Shown here piece by piece: positions 1-10,059 of a DNA stretch of 64,000 nucleotides (its first letter is position 1; each line of letters begins with the position of its first letter). The translations under genes were made by a program, and so were the position numbers. The DNA is from a virus. The notes beneath the pieces were generated by a model that saw nothing but the letters and a program-made list of their open reading frames with translations, had not been told where the DNA came from and ran no database searches. The stretch lies in the IMG/VR virus record IMGVR_UViG_3300017950_000006, positions 25,994 through 89,993 of that record. One strand, given 5' to 3'.

Positions 1-633
1 GATACGTTATATAACGGCCCTGCATATTGTTATTCAGATGAAGAGATTAAAGAAACAGCCGATCGGTATGAAGCAGAAGTACGTAGTGTTACTAAAGAAG
101 ATATTGTTAATTTATTGTCTGAAAGAAATATTGTTAGTATTTTTCAAGGACGATCAGAGAACGGTCCACGTGCTTTAGGTAATAGAAGTTTCTTATATGA
201 TCCTACAGATCCAGATGGTAAAGATCATGTAAACAAAGTTAAACGCCGTGAATACTTCCGTCCATTTGCAGGTACAATTCTTGAAGAAGATGTACACGAA
301 TGGTTTAACTTACGTGGTATGAAATCATCACCTACAATGATGTATGCTGTAAATTGTCAGCCAGGAATTGAAGAAAAGATTCCTGCTATTATTCACGTAG
401 ACGGTACTTGTCGTATCCAAACAGTGAATGAAAAACAAAACCCACACTACTATAATCTAATTAAAGCATTTAAAGAAAAAACTGGGATTCCTATGGTGTT
501 TAATACTAGTTTTAATTTAGGCGGAGATCCGCTAGTTGAAACGCTTGACGATGCTATTAGAACGCTTGCAAAAAGTGATGTAGAGTACCTATATTTGCCT
601 GAATACGATACCTTAATTACAGTTAAAAATTAA
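1..633 (+). CDS. Carbamoyltransferase, C-terminal domain (5' end outside window)
   Basis: The frame is open from the first base, so this is the C-terminal part of a gene that begins before the window; the TTG at 115 is an internal codon. The protein has the carbamoyltransferase C-domain (NodU/CmcH family) signature GRSENGPRALGNRS at about residues 49-62, then a conserved FRPFAG stretch and the terminal NTSFN...PLV motif. The family transfers carbamoyl from carbamoyl phosphate to hydroxyls of sugars or antibiotics. Whether an N-terminal domain precedes it in the same gene cannot be seen. A free N-terminal domain of the same family lies at 59558-60520. The call is family-level; the substrate is unknown. 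Confidence 0.85.
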   Translation, partial: DTLYNGPAYCYSDEEIKETADRYEAEVRSVTKEDIVNLLSERNIVSIFQGRSENGPRALGNRSFLYDPTDPDGKDHVNKVKRREYFRPFAGTILEEDVHEWFNLRGMKSSPTMMYAVNCQPGIEEKIPAIIHVDGTCRIQTVNEKQNPHYYNLIKAFKEKTGIPMVFNTSFNLGGDPLVETLDDAIRTLAKSDVEYLYLPEYDTLITVKN

Positions 634-645
634 ATCCTCATAAGC

Positions 646-653
646 GATAAATA
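646..653 (+). promoter_or_regulatory. Late promoter box GATAAATA
   Basis: Matches the T4 late -10 box (TATAAATA). It lies 18 bases before the ATG of the gene at 671, with an AGAGGA ribosome site between. Confidence 0.7.
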
Positions 654-670
654 CTATAAAGAGGACTAAA

Positions 671-1090
671 ATGTTTGATATCGGTAAATTTTTCGGCAAG
701 GGATTAAAGAACACAGTGCTAATGAAAAACGGCGCTAATATAAGTTATCACGGCCCTTGGAAAAAAATAACAGAAGATACGGTAATCGACCGTTGGCTAG
801 TTGGTGATTTTTGTGCCGCAGAATATACTATTGTAGCAGATCTTTCAACATTCCAAAAAGAAATTATCAAGTGTTTAGTAGTTGCTGGACCTAGTACTGC
901 TGAATTAGTAGTGTACGGACGTTCAAATCTTGGAAATCAAATTATCGACTTAACTGCAACAGTTAATGACAGTTATGTTAACATCATTGCTAATGCAAAA
1001 CCACTCGATGATTCAGCACCAGGACGAGGTGCGAAACTAGTTTTCAGTGCCAATTACTATCAAACACAAAATGTTTTAGTACCTGCTTAA
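671..1090 (+). CDS. Small conserved-type structural protein, function unknown
   Basis: A 139-residue protein that starts MFDIGKFFGKGL. It has no signal peptide or membrane segment and is predicted beta-rich in its second half (alternating small and hydrophobic residues to the end). It is preceded by a late promoter box and AGAGGA Shine-Dalgarno, and followed by tail-fibre-like genes also behind late boxes. This context suggests a virion or tail-fibre-associated protein. I do not recognise a named family. Confidence 0.6.
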   Translation: MFDIGKFFGKGLKNTVLMKNGANISYHGPWKKITEDTVIDRWLVGDFCAAEYTIVADLSTFQKEIIKCLVVAGPSTAELVVYGRSNLGNQIIDLTATVNDSYVNIIANAKPLDDSAPGRGAKLVFSANYYQTQNVLVPA

Positions 1091-1096
1091 CGAGCA

Positions 1097-1104
1097 GATA
1101 AATA
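1097..1104 (+). promoter_or_regulatory. Late promoter box GATAAATA
   Basis: T4-late-like box between the stop at 1090 and the ATG at 1124. A GGAG ribosome site at 1114-1117 follows it. Confidence 0.7.
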
Positions 1105-1123
1105 TGTGTAATTGGAGCATCAT

Positions 1124-2161
1124 ATGGCAGTAACTTATAACCCTTTCGAGTCAGAGCATGGATTTAAAAGCCCAGGCTTTACAGTTGATGATAACGGTAA
1201 TGTTACAGTTCGTAGTCTTTCTTATATTGAGGAAGAAGAAGTAGTTCTTGAAGGTAGATTATATTTTAATCAATTAGGAACAGGCGATCAAGCAGTTTAT
1301 ACTCAGGACGGCGTATTTGCACCAGGTTCAGATGTCCTTAGGCAAAATCCTCCATTACAATTTACTAGAGGTGAAACATATTCATTTAACTTAAATAATT
1401 TTAATTATCTTACATGGAATATTTGGCAAGAAGATCTAACAGGAAATTCAGCAGTTACAATTAATGGAACTCCAGTAGTTTATTATAACAATGGAATTAG
1501 TTATAAAGTTAGCGATACTGATGTTTCAACACTAGAAGGACAAGATGCACAAGGAAAAACTAATGGTGTATTTTTCTTCGAGGTTCCACCTTTAGCACCT
1601 GAAACATTATACTATGGAACAGGTGATGGATCTATATTTGGTGTTATTACAACAGCAGATCCAACTATTACAGGTGTTGGTAGTTTTAGTTCTTTAAATG
1701 TTATTGGAGATGCAACATTTACAGGACAAGATTCAGAAATTACTATTGCACCATCTGGTCAGTATGGTACTGTTACAATTAGTCCTGGCGGAGCAGGTAC
1801 ATTAAGTAATATGTACGTCCAAGCAATTACATTAGATGTAACAGATACGACTACAATTACTCCTGATAATAGAAGTGTAACAATAGCACCAACAGGAACA
1901 GGAATTTTAACACTATCATCTGGACTAACAGGATCTATCGATAACATGGAAATAGGTCAGTCAATTCCAAGAGATGGTTCATTCTTAGCCCTAAATGCAG
2001 AAAATGGGTTAAATAGTACAGTGATAGGAAATGTTACTCCAGAAGAGGCAACATTTACACAAGCAACAGGAAAAAACGCACCAGTGACTAGTCAACATTT
2101 AACAAACAAACAGTACGTAGATAATACAGCAACGGCGTTGGCTATTGCATTAGGAGTATAA
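1124..2161 (+). CDS. Tail-fibre-like structural protein
   Basis: About 345 residues. I chose the ATG at 1124 (MAVTYNPFES) over the upstream in-frame TTG at 1112 because GGAG at 1114-1117 sits six bases before it. The middle and C-terminal parts are rich in Thr/Gly/Asn beta-strand-like segments typical of fibre shafts. The C-terminus carries LTNKQYVDNTA, a motif common at the ends of T4-type tail-fibre subunits. It directly precedes the giant structural gene at 2168 with six bases between. Probable role: fibre or baseplate-attached virion protein; the exact T4 counterpart is not assignable. Confidence 0.65.
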   Translation: MAVTYNPFESEHGFKSPGFTVDDNGNVTVRSLSYIEEEEVVLEGRLYFNQLGTGDQAVYTQDGVFAPGSDVLRQNPPLQFTRGETYSFNLNNFNYLTWNIWQEDLTGNSAVTINGTPVVYYNNGISYKVSDTDVSTLEGQDAQGKTNGVFFFEVPPLAPETLYYGTGDGSIFGVITTADPTITGVGSFSSLNVIGDATFTGQDSEITIAPSGQYGTVTISPGGAGTLSNMYVQAITLDVTDTTTITPDNRSVTIAPTGTGILTLSSGLTGSIDNMEIGQSIPRDGSFLALNAENGLNSTVIGNVTPEEATFTQATGKNAPVTSQHLTNKQYVDNTATALAIALGV

Positions 2162-2167
2162 TAAGAG

Positions 2168-5100
2168 ATGGCAAAAAGAAAAATTAATGAGTACATTTTC
2201 CATAACGGAATTTCTTATAGTGATAATTACTATCCTAATGCATATTGGTTAATTGAAAACAACGTTGAATTTATCATTGACGAAGTTCGTGCATATATTA
2301 ATACTAATATTGCAAAAGCCGCACAGCACACTCCAACAGACGCAACGTATAATCCGCAAACTGGAATAATGACACTGACTATTCCTAGTCATCCGTTTGT
2401 TCCAGGAGATCAAATTATTATTGAAGAAAGTGCGTTAGTGTTTACTTGTGGATTTGACAATTATGCAACCACACACGCATACCCAAGAGGTTCAGGAGCA
2501 CCAAACGATGCAGGAACTGATCCATATTTTGATGCACCGATTTTAATTACATCAACAACAACATCTACTATTACATTCTTTATTGGAATTTCATCAAATA
2601 CTTCAACACACGTTTTTGATTCAGCAGTTGCTAATGGTGTGCGAAGTGTGTTTTATAACTATGTAAATGATAGTGATGCTAAGTGTGAACGCGATATGCG
2701 TTATAATCTAATTGGTGGAGATAAGAATAATAGTGTTACAGATCAGCCAGGTGGATTATTATACGACTTAAGATATAAAGGTAATGAACAAGCACGTTAT
2801 CTAGCATCAACATATTGGGATAAAGCAATACCTCAGATTGATGGAGATAGAAATCCAGAAAGAGCCGCAAAGAATTTTTGTGCTTGGTTAATTAACAATT
2901 ACATTTTTACTAACGAAGCATGGACAACAAATCAAAGTCCTGCTGTAACAACACAAACTATTAATAGTGAATATATTGCAGAATCAGGCGCATCAAGTCA
3001 AGTTAATAAAGTATTAGTAGATACTATTGGTAGAGTTATTGTTGAAGGCACTGATGCAATGCCAGATTTCCATCGTGCAGAAATTAGTAGAGCAATTTTT
3101 CCAACAAAAGTAACACAAGACAATCTATTATTAATTACAAATACAACTACAAATCAAGTGTTGTTTAACTTTAGTGATCCATCTAAAGGCGCTGACGTAA
3201 AATATACATATGATTCTGTTGAATACACACCTACATATTTCTACTTTCAAAAATTCCTTGAAACTACTGATACAATTACTCAAGTATTATTCAACATAGA
3301 TACTACTAACGAAGAATATCTTACAAATTGTAGAGCATTACTTACAAATAACAAAGAGTTTATTAAAGACGAAGTACGTGCTTGGATCGCAGATCAAGTA
3401 GCAAATGCATCTGTAGGAAGTATCTGGGATGGATATACCTATAATGCGGCTAAGTGTGAAAGAGATACAGGATTTAACATTGACGCAATTATTGCTGATA
3501 TGCAATATGGTGGAAATGCAAACGTAAGAACCACAGCGTCAAAATATTGGAAGGGTCCTACTCCTCAAATTGACGGCACACGCGAACAAGAAATTGCCGC
3601 TAAAAACTTCATGCGTGATTTGGTTAACAATTATATTCTAACAAAAGCGGTATACCCAACAAAGCAAACAGGAACTCCAGAAACTACACAATACTTCTTA
3701 GGTGCAGATTGTGAACTTGGTGGGAACACAAGAGTTACATCACTTGTTTCAATTCTTACTGAAGTAATTGAAAAAGGTTTAGATTTTCTTCCAGTTGAAG
3801 ATAAGCCGAATGTATTTTCTGAAACAGATACACTTCAGATTTTTGTTGAGCAAGGTGATTTAAGAACAAGACCATATGATTTTGGTACTGATGCTATTGA
3901 AAGACAAAGAGTTGCAAATGCACTATCGATGCTTGATGCTGACTTTGAGTACGGATTACAGCCTACTAAATGGCAGGCAATTGGAACGATGCGTGGATAT
4001 CCATCAACATATGAAGTTCCGGGAACAGATACCGCAGTACAAAGTGTTATTACAGATGCGTCAGACGGCTCTGAAGGCATTGGTCAATCATTAATTACAG
4101 TTGTAACGGTTGGACCACATGGCGTACTTGCTGGACAGCCTATTACTATTAGAGGATTAGATGGCGCTGTTAAAGGCAACGGTCGTGCAGAAGGTACATT
4201 TATTGTTAATACTATTGTTAATAATTCAACATTTACATACTATGCAAAAGCAAAAGTTGGCACAGCCGCTGGAACACAGTTAGTAACATTTTATACAATT
4301 TTAAGACAGGCGGCATTTTATACAGGTGCGGCAATCCAAGGAGATACAGCAGGCTTTGTAGTTACATCTCAAGGATCATCAGGCTCATTTAGTCTTGCAT
4401 TAGGAGTTGATGCTGAAGAAAATAGATTACCTATTCAAGGAACACCACCAAGTCTTGGTGCTCCACTACAAGCAACCGGCGGAGGAATTCCAGTAGGTTC
4501 TCAGGTTACTGGTATCACTGGCGACGGAAATATTATTACAACTCCGGTTACTACCGCTGATACACCACAAGGAAGTTTTACAATATCTGTTGAAGATGCA
4601 ACTGATGTTGAAATTGGTTCAGCATTAGATAGAGGTGACGGATCAGCGGCCTTTGTTACTAATGTTGTAGGTAATGATTTAACTATTAGTTCAGCAACTA
4701 CACAAGTACTAGTTGGTAATAGAGTTTTATACTCAGGATTAACTGGAACAAATGATACTACAATTGGTAACGGTGCTACGTTTGATGTAACTAGAACAAG
4801 TGGAGTATACGCAGTATCACTTGGAAATACAGGACAAGATTATAAAATCGGTGATAACATTGTTATTAGTGGTGGAAGTTTAGGCGGAACAGATACAACA
4901 AACGATTTACGTATTGTTATTGAAGATGTTGACACTGGTGGAGAAATAGTTTCATTCGCATTCAGCGGTACAGGATTTGACGGTGAAGGAACATTCTTTG
5001 GAGTTAATGGACAACTTGCTGGCGGACAAGGTACTGATCCAGTATTTGATATTACATATACTAACAACGTTTATACTGCAAGTGTAGCATCACCTGATAC

Positions 5101-8100
5101 ATCATCAGGATATACAGTTGGCGATATTATTGTTATTGATGGTTTTGATGTTGGCGGACAAAGTGTAACCAACGATGCATTTATTAAAGTTGAAACTGTT
5201 GGGGCTGGCGGCTCTATTACTAGTGTATCAACTACAGGTACAGCAGTTGACGCTGATGTGAGTTATTCATCTCCTCCTTACACATCAACTACTATATCAG
5301 GTCTTGGTGCTGACTTTAACGTACAACGTATCGGTACTGTTTATTCAGTAGTAGTAACTAATCCAGGTACAGGATACTTAGCGGCAGAAACATTTACAAT
5401 TTTAGGATCAGAACTTGGTGGCGCTGACGGAACAAATAACTTAACAATTACAATCACTACTGTTGATGTTAACGGCGGTATTACTGGAGTAAGTACAGCA
5501 GGTACAGCAATTAATACAAGATCATATGGTTATGTTTCAGGTACTAACCAAATTGGATCTGGAGCAACATTCCAAATTGATCTAAGTGGCGGCGCTTATA
5601 CAATTAATATTGAAGGTGCAGGCCAAAGGTATGGTGTTGATCAAGTTATTAATATTTTAGGTACTCAAGTTAGCGGCACAGTTCCAGAAAACGACATTGC
5701 TATTACTATTACTTCTATTCAAAATGATGGAGGTATTACAGGAATATCATTTACAGGATCAGGTGCTACAGGATCAGGAACATATCTTGGAGCAATTGGC
5801 GATAACGATCCAAACTCTGGTGCAGATGCAGTCTTTAGTGTAACTAGAGATGCTGGAACTTATTCTATTGTTAATGCAACCGACAACGGTAGCGGATATA
5901 AAGTTGGTGATAGAATTATTATTCCAGGTGATCAATTAGGTGGCGACACTCCTACAAACGATTTAACACTTCGTTGTACAGTTGAATCTACTGAAGGTGA
6001 TTTCTTAGGAATTGATATTAGCGGAACAGCAGTTCCAGGCAGTACATTAGATCTTTATAGTTCTATAACAATGTCAGAGGAAACAACATCTAATATTAGT
6101 CAAGCAACAGTTATTACTTATAGTGCATTAGCAAGTATTAGAGTTACATTCCAAACACCTCATGGTCTTGTACCTGGAGATAGTTTTGCTGTAACTATAT
6201 CATCTGATGATGGTGCTAATCTTCATAACTTAGCGGCTGGACCGTTCAGTGCTACAGCAGTTCCTAGTTTAACACAATTAGAATATCAATGTAGATCACC
6301 AGGATTTATTGATACTGGAACAGCAAACGATCAACCAATTATTGGTGCAGTTTATCCAAGACCAGATTCGTTCTTTCTCCACAGACCATATGATGGTGGT
6401 GTTCAGTTAGGAACAGGTGGTCCACAACACGGTGCTCAAGCAATTAGACAGAGTAAAAAGTATATTAGATATCAGTCAGGTAAAGGTATTATGTACACAA
6501 CTGGTGCACTTTTTGCTCCAAGTTATAATATTCTTAATATTACAGCAAGCAATACATCACCAGGATCTGTAATCACTGTAACTACTGATGAAACAGAACA
6601 CGGGTTACAAGTTGGCGGACAAATTCGTATTATCGGAGTTGACACTGTAGGATATAATGATACTTACACTGTATCAGCGGTCAATGACGAAAATGAATTT
6701 GAAATTATTGCTGTAAATGCACTAGGATCAGTTACTCCTGAACTAAGTTCGGAATGTCAAGTGTCAATTAGTAAGTTTCACGGTGCAACTGTACGTTCAG
6801 GAGCATTTGATGATCAAAACGGTATCTTCTTTGAATATGACGGTACACAATTTAGTGCTGTACAAAGAACTGCTACTTTACAATTAGCAGGTGTTGTTGA
6901 TATCGATGTTGACTCTAACACTTGTACAGGAACAGGAACAAGATTTAGAGAACAACTAAAAGCAGGTGATAGAATTGTTCTTAAAGGTATGACTCACGTT
7001 GTATCCCAGGTTGTTGACAATACAACAATGTACCTTGCACCTGACTTCCGTGGTGTTACTAATGTACGTTCAAGTAAGATTTGTTTAGTAAGAGATAAGA
7101 AAACAGAACAAAAAGATTTTAACAGAGACAGAGGTGACGGAACAGGACCAAGTGGATATAACATTGATATCAGTAAGATGCAGATGGTAGGTATTCAATA
7201 TTCATGGTACGGTGCTGGTTTTATTGATTATATGCTACGTGGTGCAGATGGTAACTTTGTGTTTATGCACAGAATGAGAAACTCAAACATTAACACAGAA
7301 GCATTTATGCGTACAGGTAATATGCCAGTACGTTACGAAATTACTAACGAAGGACCAAGTGGTAAACTTTCACAAAATATTGACGCAGTAGTTGACACTA
7401 TTCCGTTAGTAGATGCTTCGTTCTTTCCACCAGAAGGCGGAACAGTTTATATTGATGCAGAAATGATACGTTTCACTGGAGTTGATGGTAAAAACTTAAT
7501 AGGTTGTACACGAGCAAGTACAATGACAAACTTTGCATCAGGCGCTACAAGAACATATAGCGGTGGACCAGCGGCGCAACATACACGAAATACAGGAGTT
7601 GTATTAATTAGTAATACAGCGTCACCGGTTATTTCACACTGGGGTTCAGCGTTTATTACAGACGGCGGCTTTGACTCAGATCGTGGATACTTGTTCTCAT
7701 ACAAATCAACTGGAGTTCAAGTTAGCACAACAAGAACAACATCATTCTTGCTTAGACTAGCACCGTCAGTATCTAACGCACTAGTTGGAGACTTGGGTGA
7801 AAGAGAACTACTTAACAGAGCACAGTTACTACTTGAAGGTCTTGAGATTACAACAGACCAACCGGTAGCGTTAGACACGGGCGGTATTGTTATTGAAGGT
7901 ATTTTGAATCCACAAAACTATCCATTAAACCCAGCGGACGTTGGTTGGCAGGGACTGTCAGGACTAGCACAAGGTGGACAGCCTAGTTTTGCACAAGTAG
8001 CACCAGGTGGTTCTACTAACTGGAACTCGGGTGATATACCAACCCAATCACTAGTCCTTACACAGGCACCGATTACTGCCGCTGTTACAGGTGTTGATAG

Positions 8101-8839
8101 AGGATATAGAAATAATAACGACTATTGGGATAATGCTGTGCGTACAGGAAGAAACTTCTTCTGGGTACAAGAGTCATTTTATGCGGCAAATCAAGCCTTA
8201 TTCCAAGTAGGTATTGAAATAGAATCACCAGGAAACTTCCCAGCAGGTACTACTATTCAACAAGTTGGTTCTTGGACAACGAGTTCGGCTAGTTCAGGAA
8301 CAATTAGACCAATTTATCTTAGTTCCAATGGTCAAACAAACGTTACAACCGGATCAATAGCCATTACATTTAAGAAAACGTTTAAAGAAGCACCAACTAA
8401 CAACATCTTCTTTGACAAAACTAGTTTTGATGCGGCTGGTGTAGCACAAGGTACTAACGTAAGTGATGGCAGATTCCCAGCAGGAACACAGGTATCTACA
8501 GTTAGTATTGGTGAATATAATAATGTAGAATATTATAGCGTAACATTTAACCAAACTTCAGATAACAGTGCTATTACTGCAGGTACTACAACTATTGAAT
8601 TTGAATTTGTGCAACCACCGTTTGCTCAACCAGGCGAAACTATCTTCTCATTCATTGCACAGCCTGGAGAAAGATCAACTCTTGATCTATCATTCATTAA
8701 GGAATTAACTAATACTACACTAGGTGGTAGAGGTACATTCCCGAATGGTCCAGACGTATTAGCAATTAACGTTTATAAGACATCGGGTGCGTCAATCATT
8801 AGTAACATTGTACTACGTTGGTCGGAAGCACAAGCATAA
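2168..8839 (+). CDS. Giant repeat-containing virion structural protein (2223 aa)
   Basis: A 2223-residue protein, the largest gene in the window. Residues about 28-290 and 393-560 are two copies of a domain with (I)DEVRA, AKCER and YW-PQIDG motifs. Residues about 869-1300 hold five tandem repeats of 75-90 residues, each running from a V/F-D/N-x-T start through G-Y-x-x-G-D, LGG-x-x-x-TND and ending GT/SG. Three shorter HGL-x-x-G modules flank them (about residues 655, 1335 and 1475). The C-terminal third is non-repetitive. The architecture fits a tail-fibre or baseplate-periphery protein of marine T4-like phages. It follows the 1124 gene in one operon. The fibre role is inference; virion location is likely. 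Confidence 0.75.
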   Translation: MAKRKINEYIFHNGISYSDNYYPNAYWLIENNVEFIIDEVRAYINTNIAKAAQHTPTDATYNPQTGIMTLTIPSHPFVPGDQIIIEESALVFTCGFDNYATTHAYPRGSGAPNDAGTDPYFDAPILITSTTTSTITFFIGISSNTSTHVFDSAVANGVRSVFYNYVNDSDAKCERDMRYNLIGGDKNNSVTDQPGGLLYDLRYKGNEQARYLASTYWDKAIPQIDGDRNPERAAKNFCAWLINNYIFTNEAWTTNQSPAVTTQTINSEYIAESGASSQVNKVLVDTIGRVIVEGTDAMPDFHRAEISRAIFPTKVTQDNLLLITNTTTNQVLFNFSDPSKGADVKYTYDSVEYTPTYFYFQKFLETTDTITQVLFNIDTTNEEYLTNCRALLTNNKEFIKDEVRAWIADQVANASVGSIWDGYTYNAAKCERDTGFNIDAIIADMQYGGNANVRTTASKYWKGPTPQIDGTREQEIAAKNFMRDLVNNYILTKAVYPTKQTGTPETTQYFLGADCELGGNTRVTSLVSILTEVIEKGLDFLPVEDKPNVFSETDTLQIFVEQGDLRTRPYDFGTDAIERQRVANALSMLDADFEYGLQPTKWQAIGTMRGYPSTYEVPGTDTAVQSVITDASDGSEGIGQSLITVVTVGPHGVLAGQPITIRGLDGAVKGNGRAEGTFIVNTIVNNSTFTYYAKAKVGTAAGTQLVTFYTILRQAAFYTGAAIQGDTAGFVVTSQGSSGSFSLALGVDAEENRLPIQGTPPSLGAPLQATGGGIPVGSQVTGITGDGNIITTPVTTADTPQGSFTISVEDATDVEIGSALDRGDGSAAFVTNVVGNDLTISSATTQVLVGNRVLYSGLTGTNDTTIGNGATFDVTRTSGVYAVSLGNTGQDYKIGDNIVISGGSLGGTDTTNDLRIVIEDVDTGGEIVSFAFSGTGFDGEGTFFGVNGQLAGGQGTDPVFDITYTNNVYTASVASPDTSSGYTVGDIIVIDGFDVGGQSVTNDAFIKVETVGAGGSITSVSTTGTAVDADVSYSSPPYTSTTISGLGADFNVQRIGTVYSVVVTNPGTGYLAAETFTILGSELGGADGTNNLTITITTVDVNGGITGVSTAGTAINTRSYGYVSGTNQIGSGATFQIDLSGGAYTINIEGAGQRYGVDQVINILGTQVSGTVPENDIAITITSIQNDGGITGISFTGSGATGSGTYLGAIGDNDPNSGADAVFSVTRDAGTYSIVNATDNGSGYKVGDRIIIPGDQLGGDTPTNDLTLRCTVESTEGDFLGIDISGTAVPGSTLDLYSSITMSEETTSNISQATVITYSALASIRVTFQTPHGLVPGDSFAVTISSDDGANLHNLAAGPFSATAVPSLTQLEYQCRSPGFIDTGTANDQPIIGAVYPRPDSFFLHRPYDGGVQLGTGGPQHGAQAIRQSKKYIRYQSGKGIMYTTGALFAPSYNILNITASNTSPGSVITVTTDETEHGLQVGGQIRIIGVDTVGYNDTYTVSAVNDENEFEIIAVNALGSVTPELSSECQVSISKFHGATVRSGAFDDQNGIFFEYDGTQFSAVQRTATLQLAGVVDIDVDSNTCTGTGTRFREQLKAGDRIVLKGMTHVVSQVVDNTTMYLAPDFRGVTNVRSSKICLVRDKKTEQKDFNRDRGDGTGPSGYNIDISKMQMVGIQYSWYGAGFIDYMLRGADGNFVFMHRMRNSNINTEAFMRTGNMPVRYEITNEGPSGKLSQNIDAVVDTIPLVDASFFPPEGGTVYIDAEMIRFTGVDGKNLIGCTRASTMTNFASGATRTYSGGPAAQHTRNTGVVLISNTASPVISHWGSAFITDGGFDSDRGYLFSYKSTGVQVSTTRTTSFLLRLAPSVSNALVGDLGERELLNRAQLLLEGLEITTDQPVALDTGGIVIEGILNPQNYPLNPADVGWQGLSGLAQGGQPSFAQVAPGGSTNWNSGDIPTQSLVLTQAPITAAVTGVDRGYRNNNDYWDNAVRTGRNFFWVQESFYAANQALFQVGIEIESPGNFPAGTTIQQVGSWTTSSASSGTIRPIYLSSNGQTNVTTGSIAITFKKTFKEAPTNNIFFDKTSFDAAGVAQGTNVSDGRFPAGTQVSTVSIGEYNNVEYYSVTFNQTSDNSAITAGTTTIEFEFVQPPFAQPGETIFSFIAQPGERSTLDLSFIKELTNTTLGGRGTFPNGPDVLAINVYKTSGASIISNIVLRWSEAQA

Positions 8840-8964
8840 TGGAAATCACAGCAGATCTAATTAGAGCAATGAACGAAACATCGTGGGTAGATGGTATTGG
8901 TACTATTGTTGTACTATTATTAGCCTATGCGGCTTATCGTTGGATTAAAAATAAGACTAAGTAG
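8839..8964 (+). CDS. Small single-pass membrane protein (41 aa)
   Basis: The ATG at 8839 overlaps the stop of the giant structural gene (TAATG). It encodes 41 residues, MEITADLIRAMNETSWVDGI and onwards, with one membrane segment (GTIVVLLLAYAAYRWI) and a basic C-terminus (KNKTK). The coupled start and membrane design support a real gene despite its size. It overlaps the convergent cupin gene by eight bases. Function unknown; a late membrane or lysis-accessory role is possible but unsupported. Confidence 0.5.
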   Translation: MEITADLIRAMNETSWVDGIGTIVVLLLAYAAYRWIKNKTK

Positions 8965-9361
8965 GCATCGGCGGCGGATTATTTTTCTTTATAACATCTT
9001 TTTGACTGTCACCTGGAATAATGCGGTAGTTGTCTTCAACTGAATCTGGTGTACTTACTTCACTTACAGAACTATTTGGTTCTAACGCAATAAGTTGGTG
9101 CGGTTGTAGTGGTGGATTATGCCAAGTATCCCCGGGTTTCAATTCTTTGCTGTATAATACAGCATCTTTTGTGTCAATCCATTTAACTTCAAAACGTCCT
9201 TGGTTAACAAACCAGGTTTCGTCTTTCTCTTTATGAAAATGCATAGAAAATTTAGCACCTGCTTTTTCAAATACCATAATTTTTCCGCAGTACTTGTCAT
9301 TAGTAGCCCAGATTAACTCGTAGCCCCAACCTTTTTCAACTTTACCATCAAGTCGACTCAT
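8957..9361 (-). CDS. Cupin-fold protein of the sugar-phosphate isomerase type
   Basis: 134 residues. The start motif GWGYE and the metal-site pattern MHFHKEKDETW (about residues 39-49) with a later PPLQPHQ histidine match single-domain cupins related to mannose-6-phosphate isomerase/GDP-mannose pyrophosphorylase C-domains. The segment EVSTPDSVEDNYRI near the end is typical of cupins encoded beside heptose and NDP-sugar genes. It is the last gene of a minus-strand run with the unknown gene at 9358, HldD and HldE, so a role in heptose or sugar-phosphate isomerisation or epimerisation is plausible. The substrate is unproven. Confidence 0.7.
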   Translation of the reverse strand: MSRLDGKVEKGWGYELIWATNDKYCGKIMVFEKAGAKFSMHFHKEKDETWFVNQGRFEVKWIDTKDAVLYSKELKPGDTWHNPPLQPHQLIALEPNSSVSEVSTPDSVEDNYRIIPGDSQKDVIKKNNPPPMPT

Positions 9362-10059
9362 TCTTTACTCCATTTTTTCATAAAATTTTTGTATGCTCCA
9401 CGAAACTTACTTTGAAAGATCATATTACTAACAAAACTAGCACGATACTTCTCTTGATCTTCGTCTTGTACAGTCGTTTCTAACTCAGTAAGTCTAATAG
9501 GAATGTACATTGCTAAAGGTGTACCTTTTTCTATTAAAAATTCACCTTCTTTTTTAATTAGTAGTTGTTGATTGATCTGATGACTCCATTCGGTATGGGT
9601 AACACCAGGCATACATTCAAAATATTCATTAAAATCATAAAACATCGGTAATTGCATCATTGCCCAACCCGGACTTGTGCGTACACGCCACGGACAATCG
9701 GTTTTCGCAACACATAAAAACTTATCTTTCACATTTTCTGGCAAATAGTTTTTAAACTGTTCGTCATAATGTAAACTCATAGTAAAATCTTCATTACTCG
9801 AATGCCATGCAAACTCGTTCTTCGTTACTTTCAGGTGAAAATCACACCACATAGTAACTACATAAGCATTTTTATAATAATCAACAAAACCAGGACAGTT
9901 TTTTAATGTGCCTTTGTCTTTAAAATTATCCTCTTGAATAAATTTAGGCATATTTTTAAACCATAACGGCAGAAACTTAGTAGCAGACTGTACCGGTTCT
10001 ACTTTAGTAAGACCAGGTACTACACTCCACCATTCAACTTTACATTTATTTTGACTCAT
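9358..10059 (-). CDS. Unknown phage protein, paralogue of the gene at 51860
   Basis: About 233 residues from the ATG at 10059 (MSQNKCKVEWWSVVPG). The upstream in-frame start at 10095 would run deep into hldD. The ATG overlaps the hldD stop, which indicates translational coupling. It shares its layout with the protein at 51860: a W/P-rich segment, then LKNCP (LKRCP in the paralogue), then aromatic beta-strand segments and a basic C-terminus. It has no membrane segment or recognised catalytic motif. Its place inside the heptose operon suggests a sugar- or surface-related function, but none is assigned. Confidence 0.6.
   Translation of the reverse strand: MSQNKCKVEWWSVVPGLTKVEPVQSATKFLPLWFKNMPKFIQEDNFKDKGTLKNCPGFVDYYKNAYVVTMWCDFHLKVTKNEFAWHSSNEDFTMSLHYDEQFKNYLPENVKDKFLCVAKTDCPWRVRTSPGWAMMQLPMFYDFNEYFECMPGVTHTEWSHQINQQLLIKKEGEFLIEKGTPLAMYIPIRLTELETTVQDEDQEKYRASFVSNMIFQSKFRGAYKNFMKKWSKE

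Noticed and set aside
1-633. Joining this C-domain to the N-domain at 59558 as one gene across a circular junction
   Set aside because: They are on the same strand but separated by nearly 60 kb in this window, and the frame here is open past the edge. The gene may be full-length upstream; no junction can be shown.
4840-5067. Long open frames on the strand opposite the giant structural gene and the sheath gene
   Set aside because: They are shadows caused by Thr/Gly/Val-rich coding sequence; they lack ribosome sites and promoters and their proteins have no coherent character.
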